Shown here: one piece after another, positions 1 through 8,937 of the stretch
Layout of the letters: each line of letters starts with the position of its first letter
Numbering within the stretch: position 1 is the first letter of the stretch
NCBI RefSeq assembly: GCF_018780385.1
Contig: NZ_JADMJO010000056.1
Location: 1-49,654, forward strand
Direction: 5' to 3'
Length of the DNA: 49,654 nt
Origin: Hydrogenophaga sp.
GTDB lineage: Bacteria > Pseudomonadota > Gammaproteobacteria > Burkholderiales > Burkholderiaceae_C
Made by a program: the position numbers and the translations under genes
Notes under the pieces: model-generated
Seen by the model: the letters and a program-made list of their open reading frames with translations, nothing else
What the model was told of the DNA's origin: nothing
Database searches by the model: none

Positions 1-229
1 AGTGGCGGTTGGCCGTCTCGTATTCCACGTGCGCGGTGTTGATCGTGATGCCGCGGGCCTTCTCTTCGGGCGCTGCATCGATCTGGTCGTAGGCCTTGGC
101 CGAGCCGCCAAACTTGGCCGCCAGCACGGTCGTGATCGCCGCCGTCAGCGTCGTCTTGCCGTGGTCAACGTGGCCAATCGTGCCCACGTTCACGTGCGGC
201 TTGGTCCGCTCAAATTTCTCTTTACCCAT
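1..229 (-). CDS. tuf: Elongation factor Tu, N-terminal part (runs off window)
   Basis: EF-Tu is the GTPase that delivers aminoacyl-tRNA to the ribosome. Only the first 76 codons are present, read from the minus strand. They start [20 protein letters not shown] and include the G1 P-loop [10 protein letters not shown] (about residues 19-28) and the switch I motif [14 protein letters not shown]. The start is fixed by a good ribosome binding site (GGAGCTG, 4 bases before ATG). Three tRNA genes lie directly upstream on the same strand, the arrangement known from tufB loci, so tuf is probably co-transcribed with them. The rest of the gene is outside the window. Confidence 0.98.
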   Translation of the reverse strand, partial: MGKEKFERTKPHVNVGTIGHVDHGKTTLTAAITTVLAAKFGGSAKAYDQIDAAPEEKARGITINTAHVEYETANRH

Positions 230-295
230 TTTTCAGCTCCAAATCAAAACTGCCGACACAACCAAAAAACCTGCGGCTGCAGATCTGCAAACAAC

Positions 296-370
<75 letters not shown>

Positions 371-440
371 CAAGGAAGCCGGCAAGCCGACCATCCTGGA
401 ACATTCAAAACCGACCCAAAAACCGACCGTCAACGGGACA

Positions 441-514
441 TGGAGCGGGAGACGGGAATCGAACCCGCGTCATCAGCTTGGAAGGCTGGGGTTCTACCAT
501 TGAACTACTCCCGC
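441..514 (-). tRNA. tRNA-Gly (anticodon TCC)
   Basis: A 74-nt cloverleaf on the minus strand. The acceptor arms are GCGGGAG/CTCCCGC, the anticodon loop CTTCCAA gives anticodon TCC, the T-arm has GGTTCGATTCC, and CCA is encoded at the 3' end. It lies between tRNA-Tyr and tRNA-Thr in the tuf operon leader. Confidence 0.97.
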
Positions 515-590
515 CCGAACAAACCGGCACCACACGGCGCCGGAACACTGGGGCGCGACTTCCCATTCGCACACACATCACATCGATCGC

Positions 591-676
591 TGGTGGAGGA
601 GGCTGGATTCGAACCAGCGTACGCGTAAGCGGGCAGATTTACAGTCTGCTGCCTTTAACCACTCGGCCACCCCTCC
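591..676 (-). tRNA. tRNA-Tyr (anticodon GTA)
   Basis: An 86-nt class II tRNA on the minus strand with a long variable arm (about CCCGCTTACGCG). The anticodon stem-loop CAGACTGTAAATCTG gives anticodon GTA, the T-arm has GGTTCGAATCC, and CCA is encoded. It is the promoter-proximal gene of the Tyr-Gly-Thr-tuf cluster. Confidence 0.97.
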
Positions 677-691
677 ATAGCGCAGCCCGCG

Positions 692-725
692 ATTATGCCA
701 TGGTTTTCGGCGGGCGTACCAGCCT
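692..725 (-). promoter_or_regulatory. Probable promoter of the tRNA-tuf operon
   Basis: On the minus strand a CATAAT hexamer (complement of 692-697) lies 15 bases upstream of the tRNA-Tyr 5' end. It is followed by a GC-rich discriminator (CGCGGGC), a trait of stringently controlled stable-RNA promoters. No good -35 box is visible at the usual spacing, so only the -10 part is supported. Confidence 0.45.
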
Positions 726-742
726 CGCTGCAAGCCCACGAA

Positions 743-1441
743 TCACCAGGAGATGGTCGGGAATCCCTGCCGGACCAGCCAGGCGTTGGTCTGACCAAAA
801 TGACCGCATCCGATGAACGGCAGAGGGCCTCGGCGGGCCGACAGAGGCGATGGGTGGTTGGCGAACAGCAGCAGGTGCCGCCCGGCATCGATCAGGGCTG
901 CCTTCTTCTGGGCATGCGCACCCCAAAGGAGGAACGCCTTGGGCTGGCCCGTCGCGCTGCAGCGCTCGATGACGCGGTCGGTCAACGCCTCCCAGCCTTG
1001 CTTGGCGTGGCTGGCGGGCTGGCCGTCTTCCACCGTCAGGCAGGTATTGAGGAGCAACACGCCTTGTTGTGCCCAACGCACGAGTGAACCATCGGCTGGC
1101 GCGGGCAAGCCCAAGTCGCGCTGCAGCTCCTGAAAGATGTTGCGCAGGCTGGGCGGCGGCTTCACGCCCGGCGCGACCGAAAACGCCAGCCCTTCGGCCT
1201 GCCCTGGCCCATGGTACGGATCCTGGCCCAGCACCACCACACGAACCCGATCAGGCGCAGTGAGCTGCAGTGCCCGCAGGGGCTGGGGGGGATAGACGGT
1301 GGCGCCTTGCGCGCGCCGAACCTCGAGGAAAGACTGAAGCGCCGACCCTTCGCGCGATGACCAAAAATCGGCCGTCAGGTCGGCCCAACCCTGCGCATCC
1401 TGCACGGCGGGGCGATCAGGCGAACAGCTCGGCCAAAGCAA
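743..1441 (-). CDS. ung: Uracil-DNA glycosylase
   Basis: Family 1 uracil-DNA glycosylase, which removes uracil from DNA to start base excision repair. The water-activating motif GQDPYHG is at about residue 72, the uracil-binding stretch [13 protein letters not shown] is mid-protein, and the DNA-intercalating loop motif NHPSPLS is near the C-terminus. The length (about 220-232 aa) is normal. The N-terminus is uncertain. The listed TTG start overlaps the 3' end of trpC by 26 bases. A GTG at 1405, 11 bases beyond the trpC stop, is an equally good choice. It is probably the last gene of the trp transcript. Confidence 0.95.
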   Translation of the reverse strand: MLWPSCSPDRPAVQDAQGWADLTADFWSSREGSALQSFLEVRRAQGATVYPPQPLRALQLTAPDRVRVVVLGQDPYHGPGQAEGLAFSVAPGVKPPPSLRNIFQELQRDLGLPAPADGSLVRWAQQGVLLLNTCLTVEDGQPASHAKQGWEALTDRVIERCSATGQPKAFLLWGAHAQKKAALIDAGRHLLLFANHPSPLSARRGPLPFIGCGHFGQTNAWLVRQGFPTISW

Positions 1442-2216
1442 GCCCGGGCTCGGGCACCCGCATGAAGGCTTCGCCGACCAGGAAGGCGTGCACGCCAGCC
1501 GCGCGCATGGTTTGCACGTCTGCGCGGCCCAGGATGCCCGACTCGGTGATCAGCAGCCGGTCGGCCGGCACCTCGGCCATGAGGTCCAGCGTGGTCTGCA
1601 GCGTCACCTCGAAGGTGCGCAGGTCGCGGTTGTTGATGCCGACCAGCGGTGTCTTTAGCTTCAGCGCGCGCTGCAGTTCCACACGGTCGTGCACCTCGAC
1701 CAGCACGGCCATGTTCAGACTCAGCGCGAGGGCTTCGAGATCGGCCATCTGCGTGTCGTCCAGACAGGCTGCGATCAGCAGAATCGCATCGGCGCCCATC
1801 GCCCGAGCTTCGTAGACCTGGTAGGGGTCGACCATGAAGTCCTTGCGAAGCACCGGCAGGTCGCAGCTGGCGCGGGCCTGCTTCAGGAAGTCGGGACTGC
1901 CCTGAAAAAATTGCCGGTCGGTGAGCACCGACAGGCAGGCCGCACTCACTTTGCCATCGCCCTCGGCGTAGCTCTGGGCGATGTCAGCGGGGATGAAGTC
2001 CTCGCGCAGCACGCCTTTGCTCGGGCTGGCTTTTTTCACTTCGGCAATCACCGCGGCCTGGCCGGCGGCGATCTTGGCGCGCAGCGCGCCCTCGAAATCG
2101 CGCGTGAGCACGCGGCTCTCGGCGTCGAAGCGCACCACGTCGAGTGGCTTCTTGCGCTGGGCGGCGGCGATTTCCTCGTGCTTGACGGCCACGATCTTCT
2201 GCAGGATGTCGCTCAT
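1416..2216 (-). CDS. trpC: Indole-3-glycerol-phosphate synthase
   Basis: TrpC closes the indole ring from carboxyphenylamino-deoxyribulose phosphate, the fourth step of tryptophan synthesis. The 266-aa product has the TIM-barrel landmarks: [13 protein letters not shown] (catalytic Lys, substrate phosphate contact), [40 protein letters not shown] and the C-terminal ITESGI. It is the stand-alone enzyme, not a TrpC-TrpF fusion. It starts 14 bases after trpD, so the two are translated from one message. Confidence 0.97.
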   Translation of the reverse strand: MSDILQKIVAVKHEEIAAAQRKKPLDVVRFDAESRVLTRDFEGALRAKIAAGQAAVIAEVKKASPSKGVLREDFIPADIAQSYAEGDGKVSAACLSVLTDRQFFQGSPDFLKQARASCDLPVLRKDFMVDPYQVYEARAMGADAILLIAACLDDTQMADLEALALSLNMAVLVEVHDRVELQRALKLKTPLVGINNRDLRTFEVTLQTTLDLMAEVPADRLLITESGILGRADVQTMRAAGVHAFLVGEAFMRVPEPGLALAELFA

Positions 2217-2230
2217 GGGAGTGTTCCGGT

Positions 2231-3283
2231 TCAGGCCGCGAAGGCCTTGAGTTGTTCGAGTTTGGACAGCGCCGCACCGGAGGCCAGCGTGCGCCGCGCC
2301 AGCGCGATGCCCGCGCCCATGTCGGCGACCACATTGGCCGCGTACAGCGCGACGCCTGCGTTGAGCGCCACGATCTCGCTGGCGGCCTTGAAGGTCGGGT
2401 CGTCGCGGCCCTCCAGCACGCCCATCAGCATCTGGCGCGAGGCTTCGGGTGTTTCCACGCGCAACGCGCGGCTGCTGGCCATGGTCATGCCGAAATCCTC
2501 GGGATGGATCTCGTATTCGGTGATCTCGCCGTTCTTGAGTTCACCCACCAGCGTGGCCGCGCCGAGCGAAACCTCGTCCATGCCGTCGCGGCCGTACACC
2601 ACCACCGCGTGCTCGGCGCCCAGGCGCTGCAGCGCGCGCACCTGGATGCCCACCAGGTCGGGGTGGAACACGCCCATGAGGATGTTGGGTGCCGAGGCCG
2701 GGTTGGTCAGCGGGCCCAGGATGTTGAAGATGGTCTTGATGCCGAGCTCGCGCCGCACCGGGGCCACGTTCTTCATGGCCGGGTGGTGGTTGGGCGCGAA
2801 CATGAAACCCACGCCGACCTGTTCGATGCAACGCGCGATGGCTTCGGGGGAGAGGTTGATGTTGATGCCCAGGCTCTCCAGCACGTCGGCACTGCCGCTC
2901 TTGCTGGAGACACTGCGCCCACCGTGTTTGCTCACGCGCGCGCCGGCCGCCGCGGCGACGAACATGGAGCAAGTGGATATGTTGAAGGTGTGCGAGCCGT
3001 CGCCGCCGGTGCCCACGATGTCGACCAGGTTCGTCTTGTCGGCCACATGCACCTTGGTCGAGAACTCGCGCATCACCTGCGCCGCGGCGGTGATCTCGCC
3101 GATGGTTTCCTTCTTCACGCGCAGGCCGGTGATGAAGGCGGCCATCATGACCTGCGACATCTCGCCGCTCATGATCAGGCGCATGAGGTGCAGCATTTCG
3201 TCGTGAAAGATCTCGCGGTGCTCGATGGTGCGCTGCAGGGCCTCCTGCGGGGTGATTTTGTGCGCGGTGGCGGTGTGGGGCAT
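2231..3283 (-). CDS. trpD: Anthranilate phosphoribosyltransferase
   Basis: TrpD transfers phosphoribose from PRPP to anthranilate. The 350-aa protein shows the PRPP-binding glycine motif [14 protein letters not shown], the following [18 protein letters not shown] loop, and the [14 protein letters not shown] segment. The length is typical of a stand-alone TrpD. A GGAG ribosome binding site lies 5 bases before ATG. It is separated from trpG by a threonine aldolase and an exporter gene but keeps the same strand. Confidence 0.97.
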   Translation of the reverse strand: MPHTATAHKITPQEALQRTIEHREIFHDEMLHLMRLIMSGEMSQVMMAAFITGLRVKKETIGEITAAAQVMREFSTKVHVADKTNLVDIVGTGGDGSHTFNISTCSMFVAAAAGARVSKHGGRSVSSKSGSADVLESLGININLSPEAIARCIEQVGVGFMFAPNHHPAMKNVAPVRRELGIKTIFNILGPLTNPASAPNILMGVFHPDLVGIQVRALQRLGAEHAVVVYGRDGMDEVSLGAATLVGELKNGEITEYEIHPEDFGMTMASSRALRVETPEASRQMLMGVLEGRDDPTFKAASEIVALNAGVALYAANVVADMGAGIALARRTLASGAALSKLEQLKAFAA

Positions 3284-3305
3284 GGTGTCTCCAGGGCTTC
3301 TCTTT

Positions 3306-3944
3306 TTACTGGGCGGGATTGTCGGTCATGGCCAGCTTGAGGCCAAAGCCAACGAAGAGCAGGCCGGCGGCGCGGTCCATCCAGTGCATGGCCCGCTGCA
3401 CCATCTGTACGCGGCGCGCGGCCCAGGCGGCGAGCCAGGCGTAAGCCATGTTGATGGGGATGGCGTTCACGTTGAAGATCACGCCCAGCAGCAGAAACAC
3501 CCAGGCTTTGTGGGGTGCATCGGGCGCGATGAACTGTGGCACGAAAGCCAGGAAGAACAGCGCCACCTTGGGATTGAGCACGTTGGTGAGAAAGCCCCGG
3601 CGGTACACGCGCCACAGATCCACCTCAACGGAGCCGGCTTCCAAGTTCAGCGGCGTGGCCTTGGCGAACAACAGACGCACGCCCATCCAGAGCAGGTACG
3701 CCGCGCCGATCCATTTGAGCAGGGTGAAGGCCGTGGCGGAGGTGGCCAACAGGGCGCTCATGCCCACGGCGGCCGCGGCCACATGCACAAAGCAGCCGCT
3801 GAAGATGCCAAAGCCAGCCACGACGCCGGCGCGCACGCCGCTCTTGAGCGCGTTCGTGACGATGTAGAGCACGTCCGGGCCGGGCGTGAGGTTGAGCAGC
3901 CAGCCGGCTGCGATGAAGAGCAGGAGTTGCGGCAACTCGGGCAT
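3306..3944 (-). CDS. LysE/RhtB-family amino-acid exporter
   Basis: A 212-aa inner-membrane exporter. The family signature [19 protein letters not shown] follows the first membrane segment, and about six hydrophobic segments are visible (e.g. [55 protein letters not shown]). The TPGPD version of the motif is typical of the RhtB branch (threonine, homoserine or related export). The ATG at 3944 has a GGGAG site and fits the family better than an upstream in-frame extension. It sits 13 bases after ltaE, so threonine or a related amino acid is a reasonable substrate guess; this is inference. Confidence 0.88.
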   Translation of the reverse strand: MPELPQLLLFIAAGWLLNLTPGPDVLYIVTNALKSGVRAGVVAGFGIFSGCFVHVAAAAVGMSALLATSATAFTLLKWIGAAYLLWMGVRLLFAKATPLNLEAGSVEVDLWRVYRRGFLTNVLNPKVALFFLAFVPQFIAPDAPHKAWVFLLLGVIFNVNAIPINMAYAWLAAWAARRVQMVQRAMHWMDRAAGLLFVGFGLKLAMTDNPAQ

Positions 3945-3957
3945 GGTCGACTCCCGT

Positions 3958-5025
3958 TCAGTAGACGGCCGTGCCGGCCACCCGCGCAGCGGGCGCGCTG
4001 CCAACCTGCGCGAAGAAGGCCCGTGTGCTGGCGATCGCGCGGTCGATGCCGGCCGTGTCCACGTCGAGGTGGGTCACGAAGCGAAGGCCGATCAGGCCGG
4101 TGGCCAACACACCGTCATTCGCCAGGTGGGCCAGCAGGTCGGGGCCGCGTCCGTTCTCCACATCAACGAACACGATGTTGGTCTGCGCCGAGCGCACCGC
4201 CAGGCCTTCGATGCCGGCCAGCCCCTGCGCCAGGCGCTGTGCGAGCGCATGGTCGTCGGCCAGGCGGCGCACATGGTGGTCCAGCGCATGCTGCGCCGCG
4301 GCCGCGAGCAGGCCCGACTGGCGCAAACCGCCGCCGAGCATCTTGCGCCAGCGCAGTGCGCGGCGGATCAAATCGGTCGAACCGCACAGGGCCGAGCCCA
4401 CGGGTGCGCCCAGGCCTTTGCTGAAGCAGACCGAGACGCTGTCGAAGCGGTCGACGATGCCGCGCACGGCGGTATAGGGATCGCCCCCCGCGGCCACCGC
4501 CGCGTTGAACACGCGTGCGCCGTCCAGGTGCACCGCCAGGCCGTGTTCGCGCGCGAGCGCCGTGGCTTGGTCCAGGTAGTCGGTCGGCATGGGGTGGCCG
4601 TTCCAGGTGTTCTCCAGGCACAGCAGGCGCGTGCGCGCGAAGTGCGGGTCGTCGGGCTTGATGGCGGCGGCAATGTCGGCCAGCTGCATCTGCCCACTGG
4701 CGTTCTGCGCCAGCGGCTGCGGCTGGATGCTGCCCAGCACGGCCGCACCGCCGCCTTCGTAGCGGTAGGTGTGCGCGTTCTGACCCACGATGTACTCGTC
4801 GCCACGCTCGCAGTGCGCCAGCATCGCGCAGAGGTTGCTCTGCGTGCCGCTGGGCATGAAGAGCGCAGCCTCTTTGCCGGTGAGGGCTGCGACGCGTTCC
4901 TGCAGCGCCTGCACCGAGGGGTCGTCGCCGAACACGTCGTCGCCCAGAGGCGCGGCCATCATGGCCTCGCGCATGGCGGCCGTGGGTTGCGTGACGGTGT
5001 CACTTCTCAAATCAACGGTTTTCAT
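3958..5025 (-). CDS. ltaE: Low-specificity L-threonine aldolase
   Basis: A PLP enzyme that cleaves threonine or allo-threonine to glycine and acetaldehyde. The 355-aa product begins MKTVDLRSDTVTQPTAAM, has FMPSGTQSN, HLDGARVFNA (Asp that holds the PLP pyridine nitrogen) and SVCFSKGLGAPVGS, with the Schiff-base lysine near residue 203. The reading frame stays open upstream to 5904, but that part is antisense to trpG and passes through a dispersed repeat. The family start MKTVDLRSDT is therefore chosen. It lies inside the trp gene block next to an RhtB-type exporter. Confidence 0.95.
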   Translation of the reverse strand: MKTVDLRSDTVTQPTAAMREAMMAAPLGDDVFGDDPSVQALQERVAALTGKEAALFMPSGTQSNLCAMLAHCERGDEYIVGQNAHTYRYEGGGAAVLGSIQPQPLAQNASGQMQLADIAAAIKPDDPHFARTRLLCLENTWNGHPMPTDYLDQATALAREHGLAVHLDGARVFNAAVAAGGDPYTAVRGIVDRFDSVSVCFSKGLGAPVGSALCGSTDLIRRALRWRKMLGGGLRQSGLLAAAAQHALDHHVRRLADDHALAQRLAQGLAGIEGLAVRSAQTNIVFVDVENGRGPDLLAHLANDGVLATGLIGLRFVTHLDVDTAGIDRAIASTRAFFAQVGSAPAARVAGTAVY

Positions 5026-5030
5026 GCGAT

Positions 5031-5105
5031 CCGGCGCCGGGCCGCCCCAAACCGGATCAGCCCCCTCGGGGGGCAGTGACCCGCGCAGCGGTGGAACGTG
5101 GGGGC
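5031..5105 (-). repeat. Dispersed GC-rich palindromic repeat, copy A
   Basis: This fills almost the whole 80-base gap between the trpG stop and the ltaE start. Read on the minus strand it runs GCCCCCACGTTCCACCGC, then GCGCGGGTCACTG, then the CCCCCCGAGGGGG dyad, and ends in GGCGGCCCGGCGCCGG. It aligns nearly base for base with copy B at 8841-8918, and less well with copy C at 30801-30875. It begins directly after the trpG stop codon. Confidence 0.85.
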
Positions 5106-5702
5106 TCATATGTTTTGCTCCAGAAAATTCCTGAGCATGGCGTGGCCGTGCTCGGTGAGGATGCTCTCGGGGTGGAACTGCACGCCTTCGATGGCGAGCG
5201 TCTTGTGCTTCACGCCCATGATCTCGCCGTCGTCGGTCCAGGCCGTGACAGTCAGGCAGTCGGGGCAACTCGCGCGCTCGATGGCCAGCGAGTGGTAGCG
5301 GTTCACGGTGAACTGTTCGGGCAGGTTCGCGAACACGCCAGCCTGCGTGGTGGTGATGACGCTGGTCTTGCCGTGCATGAGTTCCTGCGCGCGGATGATC
5401 TGGCCACCGAAGGCCGCGCCGATGCTCTGGTGGCCCAGGCACACGCCCAGGATGGGCAGCTTGCCCGCGAAGTGCTGGATCGCAGCGACCGAGACGCCGG
5501 CTTCGGCGGGGGAGCACGGGCCCGGTGAAATCACCAGACGGTCGACATGCCCGGCGGCCAGGCGCTGGCCGATTTCTTCGACCGTGATCTCGTCGTTGCG
5601 CACCACGGTCACTTGCGCCCCGAGCTCGCCGAGGTACTGCACGATGTTGAAGGTGAACGAGTCGTAGTTGTCCACCATCAGGACTTGAAGTGGCTTGTTC
5701 AT
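5106..5702 (-). CDS. trpG: Anthranilate synthase component II (glutamine amidotransferase)
   Basis: Supplies ammonia from glutamine to TrpE for anthranilate formation. The class I amidotransferase triad is visible: the nucleophile in [11 protein letters not shown] (Cys at about 88), and His-Glu in [26 protein letters not shown] at the N-terminus and NRYHSLAIE are also family marks. It is 198 aa, a lone TrpG. Its ATG overlaps the trpE stop as ATGA, so it is translationally coupled to trpE. An upstream in-frame extension is antisense noise. Confidence 0.97.
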   Translation of the reverse strand: MNKPLQVLMVDNYDSFTFNIVQYLGELGAQVTVVRNDEITVEEIGQRLAAGHVDRLVISPGPCSPAEAGVSVAAIQHFAGKLPILGVCLGHQSIGAAFGGQIIRAQELMHGKTSVITTTQAGVFANLPEQFTVNRYHSLAIERASCPDCLTVTAWTDDGEIMGVKHKTLAIEGVQFHPESILTEHGHAMLRNFLEQNI

Positions 5703-7198
5703 TCCAGGCCCTCCTCGACCAGTTCGGCCGCGCGCAGCAGCGCGCGCGCCTTGTGCTCGGTCTCCCTCCATTCCATCTCGGGCACCGAGTCGGCCACCAC
5801 GCCGGCCGCGGCCTGCACGTAGAGCGTCTGGTCCTTGATGATGCCGGTGCGGATGGCGATGGCCACGTCCATGTCACCGGCATAGCTGAGGTAGCCACAG
5901 GCACCGCCGTAAATGCCGCGCTTGGTCGGCTCCAACTGGTCGATCAACTCCATGGCGTGCACCTTGGGCGCGCCGGTGAGCGTGCCGGCGGGGAAAGTGG
6001 CCTTGAGCACGTCCATGCTGGTCATACCGTCCACCAGCATGCCTTCGACGTTGCTCACGATGTGCATCACATGGCTGTAGCGCTCCACCGCAAAAGCCTC
6101 GGTCACCTTGACCGTGCCGATCTTCGCGATGCGGCCGATGTCGTTGCGCGCCAGATCGATCAACATCACGTGTTCGGCGCGCTCCTTCGGATCGGTGATC
6201 AACTCGGTTTCGGTCGCCTTGTCCTGCTCGGGCGTGGCGCCGCGCGGGCGGGTGCCGGCCAGCGGGCGGATGGTCACCTTGGTGCCCTCGACCGTGTTCT
6301 CCTGGCGCACCAGGATCTCGGGCGAGGCCCCCACCACATGGAAGTCCCCGAAGTGGTAGTAGTACATGTACGGCGAGGGGTTGAGCGAGCGCAACGCGCG
6401 GTACAGGCTCAGCGGCGACTCGGTGTAGCGTTTCTTGATACGCTGGCCCACCTGCACCTGCATGAAATCACCGGCGGCAATCAGCTCCTTGGCGCGGTCC
6501 ACGGCCTTCAGGTAGTCGGCCTTGGCGAAGTCGCGCTCGGCCGGATAACCCTGGCTGGGTTTGACCACCGGCGCGCTCACCGAGTACTTCAGCGCATCAC
6601 GCAATTCGCGCAGCCGCTTCTTGGCATTGGCATAAGCCTCGGGCTGGGCCGGGTCGGCGTAGACGATGAGGTAGAGCTTGCCGGAGAGGTTGTCGATCAC
6701 CGCGAGTTCTTCGCACTGCAGCAAGAGGATGTCGGGACAACCCAGGGTGTCGGGCGGGCAGGTCTTCTCCAACTTTTTCTCGATGTGGCGCACCGCGTCG
6801 TAGCCGAAGTAGCCGGCCAGGCCGCCGCAGAAGCGCGGCAGACCAGGCCGCAGCGCGACCTTGAAGCGCTGCTGATAGGCGGCGATGAAGTCGAGCGGGT
6901 TGCCGTGATCGGTCTCGATCACCACACCGTCGCGCACCACCTCGGTCTTGGCTTCGGTTCCAAAGCCGGTGGCGCGCAGCAGCGTGCGCGCGGGCAGGCC
7001 GATGAAGCTGTAGCGCCCGAAACGCTCGCCGCCCACCACCGATTCGAGCAGGAAGCTGTGTTTGCCGTCGCCGCGCCCGTGCGCGAGCTTGAGGTAGAGC
7101 GAGAGCGGGGTTTCGAGGTCCGCGAAGGCCTCGGCCATCAGCGGGATGCGGTTGTAGCCCTGCTGCGCCAAGCTCTTGAATTCGAGTTCCGTGATCAT
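5699..7198 (-). CDS. trpE: Anthranilate synthase component I
   Basis: Converts chorismate to anthranilate, the committed step to tryptophan. The 500-aa protein has the N-terminal feedback-site motif [18 protein letters not shown], and in the chorismate-binding half [22 protein letters not shown] and [18 protein letters not shown]. Three start codons lie close together. The ATG at 7198 ([19 protein letters not shown]) matches the family and has GGAAAG 6 bases upstream. It is the first structural gene of the trp block and is preceded by a putative attenuator. Confidence 0.96.
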   Translation of the reverse strand: MITELEFKSLAQQGYNRIPLMAEAFADLETPLSLYLKLAHGRGDGKHSFLLESVVGGERFGRYSFIGLPARTLLRATGFGTEAKTEVVRDGVVIETDHGNPLDFIAAYQQRFKVALRPGLPRFCGGLAGYFGYDAVRHIEKKLEKTCPPDTLGCPDILLLQCEELAVIDNLSGKLYLIVYADPAQPEAYANAKKRLRELRDALKYSVSAPVVKPSQGYPAERDFAKADYLKAVDRAKELIAAGDFMQVQVGQRIKKRYTESPLSLYRALRSLNPSPYMYYYHFGDFHVVGASPEILVRQENTVEGTKVTIRPLAGTRPRGATPEQDKATETELITDPKERAEHVMLIDLARNDIGRIAKIGTVKVTEAFAVERYSHVMHIVSNVEGMLVDGMTSMDVLKATFPAGTLTGAPKVHAMELIDQLEPTKRGIYGGACGYLSYAGDMDVAIAIRTGIIKDQTLYVQAAAGVVADSVPEMEWRETEHKARALLRAAELVEEGLE

Positions 7199-7303
7199 GT
7201 TCGTTCTTTCCATCGGCCACACACCGGGTCATCAACACATCGGGTGGGGCGCTGGGTTCCATGCCATCCGGTCAGGCTGGCTGCCGGGCTAGGGTGGGGT
7301 GAA

Positions 7304-7336
7304 ACAGCGGCGGGCGCGGGGCCCGTTGGACGCTGT
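7304..7336 (-). promoter_or_regulatory. Candidate trp attenuator hairpin
   Basis: On the minus strand, downstream of the small Trp-containing ORF, ACAGCG pairs with CGCTGT around an inner GGGC/GCCC stem, then a short TTT. The U-run is weak, so this may be an imperfect intrinsic terminator or only a pausing structure. A second hairpin with a GCAA loop (CTGGC/GCCAG, about 7364-7377) covers the end of the leader ORF and could be the competing structure. It lies about 105 bases before the trpE start. Confidence 0.4.
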
Positions 7337-7359
7337 GCCGCCCCGGGGGGAGTGCACGT

Positions 7360-7443
7360 TTACGCTGGCTTGCGCCAGGGCCAGGCTCCCCGGCCGTTGC
7401 GGCTCGGCAGAACACCTGAGAGGGTTGTGCATGGGTTGAACAT
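7360..7443 (-). CDS. trpL: Putative trp leader peptide (27 aa)
   Basis: A 27-codon ORF upstream of trpE encoding MFNPCTTLSGVLPSRNGRGAWPWRKPA. Two Trp codons (TGG CCC TGG) fall six and four codons before the final alanine and TAA stop. Tryptophan is the rarest residue, so a W-P-W near the end of a tiny ORF before an anthranilate synthase gene, followed by GC-rich dyads, is the classical attenuation layout. There is no Shine-Dalgarno sequence, and the best promoter match would give a nearly leaderless message. The call rests on codon content and position. Confidence 0.55.
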   Translation of the reverse strand: MFNPCTTLSGVLPSRNGRGAWPWRKPA

Positions 7444-7452
7444 GGTGGCGGG

Positions 7453-7481
7453 AGTGTAGCAAAGGCCTTGTGGCGTGTCGT
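7453..7481 (-). promoter_or_regulatory. Possible trp operon promoter
   Basis: On the minus strand a -10-like TACACT (7453-7458) and a -35-like ACGACA (7476-7481) are separated by 17 bases. The expected start would lie within a few bases of the leader-peptide ATG at 7443. The matches are 4 of 6 for each box, so support is moderate. Confidence 0.4.
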
Positions 7482-7595
7482 GGGTCACGCGAAGAAGCTT
7501 TGGTTTTACGGCTAAACCCTCTGAAGGCGGCGTTGACCCGAGGGGACAATTGGAAAAATAGAACGACTGTTCTTTTTTATCCGACCCGGAACCCC

Positions 7596-8204
7596 ATGAA
7601 ACGAAACTTTTTCACCTCATCGATCCTGGGTGCGGCCACCCTGTGCACCGCCCTGCTCCTGCCGGTACTGGCCCAGGCCGCCCCCGTGGACATCGGCGGC
7701 GTCAAACTGGAAGACCGGGTGACCGTGGCCGGCCAGCCCCTGCTGCTCAACGGCGCGGGCATTCGCTACAAGGCGGTGTTCAAGGTCTACACGGCCGGGC
7801 TCTATCTGGGCCAGAAGGCCGAGACGCCCGAAGCGGTGCTGGCCGCCACCGGCCCGCGGCGGATGACCATCACCATGTTGCGCGACATCGATTCGGCCGA
7901 ACTGGGCAAACTGTTCTCGCGCGGCATGGAGGACAACATGGAGCGCGCCGCCTTCTCCAAGCTCATTCCTGGCGTGCTGCGCATGAGCCAGGTGTTCAGC
8001 GACCACAAGAAGCTGGTGGCCGGCGACACCTTCCTGATCGACTGGATTCCCGGCACCGGCACGGTGCTCACCATCAAGGGCACTGTGGAGGGTGAGCCTT
8101 TCAAGGAGCCCGAGTTCTTCAACGCGTTGATGCGCATCTGGCTGGGGCCAAAACCGGCCGACTGGATGCTCAAGGACGCGCTTTTGGGCATTAAAAAGAA
8201 GTGA
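7596..8204 (+). CDS. Chalcone-isomerase-like exported protein
   Basis: A 202-aa protein with an N-terminal signal peptide (MKRNFFTSS..., hydrophobic core, AQA-AP cleavage site near residue 27). It has the chalcone isomerase-like domain of bacterial periplasmic proteins: IGGVKLEDRVTVAGQPLLLNG, KVYTAGLYLGQKAETPEAVL, KRMTITMLRDID-like PRRMTITMLRDIDS and the C-terminal FFNALMRIWLGPKP. The enzymatic role of this bacterial family is unknown; chalcone isomerase activity should not be assumed. The ATG at 7596 is preferred over upstream frames because the signal peptide starts there. It converges on gph with a 14-base overlap. Confidence 0.85.
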   Translation: MKRNFFTSSILGAATLCTALLLPVLAQAAPVDIGGVKLEDRVTVAGQPLLLNGAGIRYKAVFKVYTAGLYLGQKAETPEAVLAATGPRRMTITMLRDIDSAELGKLFSRGMEDNMERAAFSKLIPGVLRMSQVFSDHKKLVAGDTFLIDWIPGTGTVLTIKGTVEGEPFKEPEFFNALMRIWLGPKPADWMLKDALLGIKKK

Positions 8205-8937
8205 CCAACTCGGCCAGCGAGCCGATCAGGCGGTCGTGCGGCGCCAGCGCGATCGGGTCGCCGTGGTTGTACCCATAGGTCACCAGCACCACCGGACAGC
8301 CGGCCGCGCGCGCCGCGATGCCGTCGTTCTGTGAGTCGCCCACCATCAGCGTCTGCGCTGGCGCCGTACCCAGCGCCTCGCAGGTTTTCAGCAAGGGCAG
8401 CGGGTCGGGCTTGGTGCGCTCGAAGCTGTCGCCGCCAAACACGTGGGCGAAAAAGCCCAGCAAGCCCTTGGCTTTCAGCAGCGGCACGGCAAAACCGTGG
8501 GGCTTGTTGGTCAGGCAGGCCAGCGGCAGCCCCCGAGCGCGCAGCGCCGTGAGGCCCTCGACCACGCCGGGGTACACGGCGCTGTGCTGGCCGTTGATGG
8601 CGAGGTAATGCGCCTGGTAGCGCGTCCACGCATCAGCCTGCAGCACCGTTGCGTCATCGGCACCGAGACCACCGTGCAACAGCGCCGAGCGGATCAGGTG
8701 CGCCGAGCCCTTGCCCACCATGCGCTCGATGTCGGCCCGGGTCACGCTCGGCCGGCCGAGTTCCTTCAACGTTTGATTCAGGGCGACATCGAAATCGCCC
8801 AGCGTATCGACCATCGTTCCGTCCAGGTCGACGATCACTGCCCCCACGCTCCACCGCTTCGCGGGTCGCTGCCCCCCGAGGGGGCTGGCCAGGCTTGGGA
8901 GCGGCCCGGCGCCCGGCCATGCATCGGCAAGCACCAT
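8191..8937 (-). CDS. gph: Phosphoglycolate phosphatase (HAD family)
   Basis: Hydrolyses 2-phosphoglycolate, a product of DNA repair and oxidative side reactions. HAD motifs are clear: VIVDLDGTMVDT (motif I), CLTNKPHGFAVPLL (motif II), the lysine in FERTKPDPLPLL (motif III) and MVGDSQNDGIAARAAG (motif IV). The listed ATG overlaps the rpe stop as TGATG, which argues for coupling. It adds about 30 residues ([20 protein letters not shown]...) that come from dispersed repeat copy B and are not family-like. GTG starts at 8847 or 8838, just before the HAD motif, would give about 218 aa, closer to the usual length. Confidence 0.92.
   Translation of the reverse strand: MVLADAWPGAGPLPSLASPLGGQRPAKRWSVGAVIVDLDGTMVDTLGDFDVALNQTLKELGRPSVTRADIERMVGKGSAHLIRSALLHGGLGADDATVLQADAWTRYQAHYLAINGQHSAVYPGVVEGLTALRARGLPLACLTNKPHGFAVPLLKAKGLLGFFAHVFGGDSFERTKPDPLPLLKTCEALGTAPAQTLMVGDSQNDGIAARAAGCPVVLVTYGYNHGDPIALAPHDRLIGSLAELVTSF
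8841..8918 (+). repeat. Dispersed GC-rich palindromic repeat, copy B
   Basis: Begins GCCCCCACGCTCCACCGC, then TTCGCGGGTCGCTG, the CCCCCCGAGGGGG dyad, and ends GGAGCGGCCCGGCGCCCGG. Aligned by eye with copy A (opposite strand) it differs at only about ten of 75 positions. It lies between the TGATG-coupled ATG of gph and the first conserved codons of the enzyme, so it appears to be translated as the gph N-terminus or to have displaced the start. Confidence 0.85.

Noticed and set aside
1689..3206. Long plus-strand frame of about 505 codons opposite trpC and trpD
   Set aside because: Low-complexity, Ala/His/Arg-rich translation that mirrors the coding strand; trpC and trpD have clear family motifs.
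5026..5904. Upstream extension of the ltaE frame
   Set aside because: It runs antisense or out of frame through trpG and a dispersed repeat; MKTVDLRSDT is the family start.
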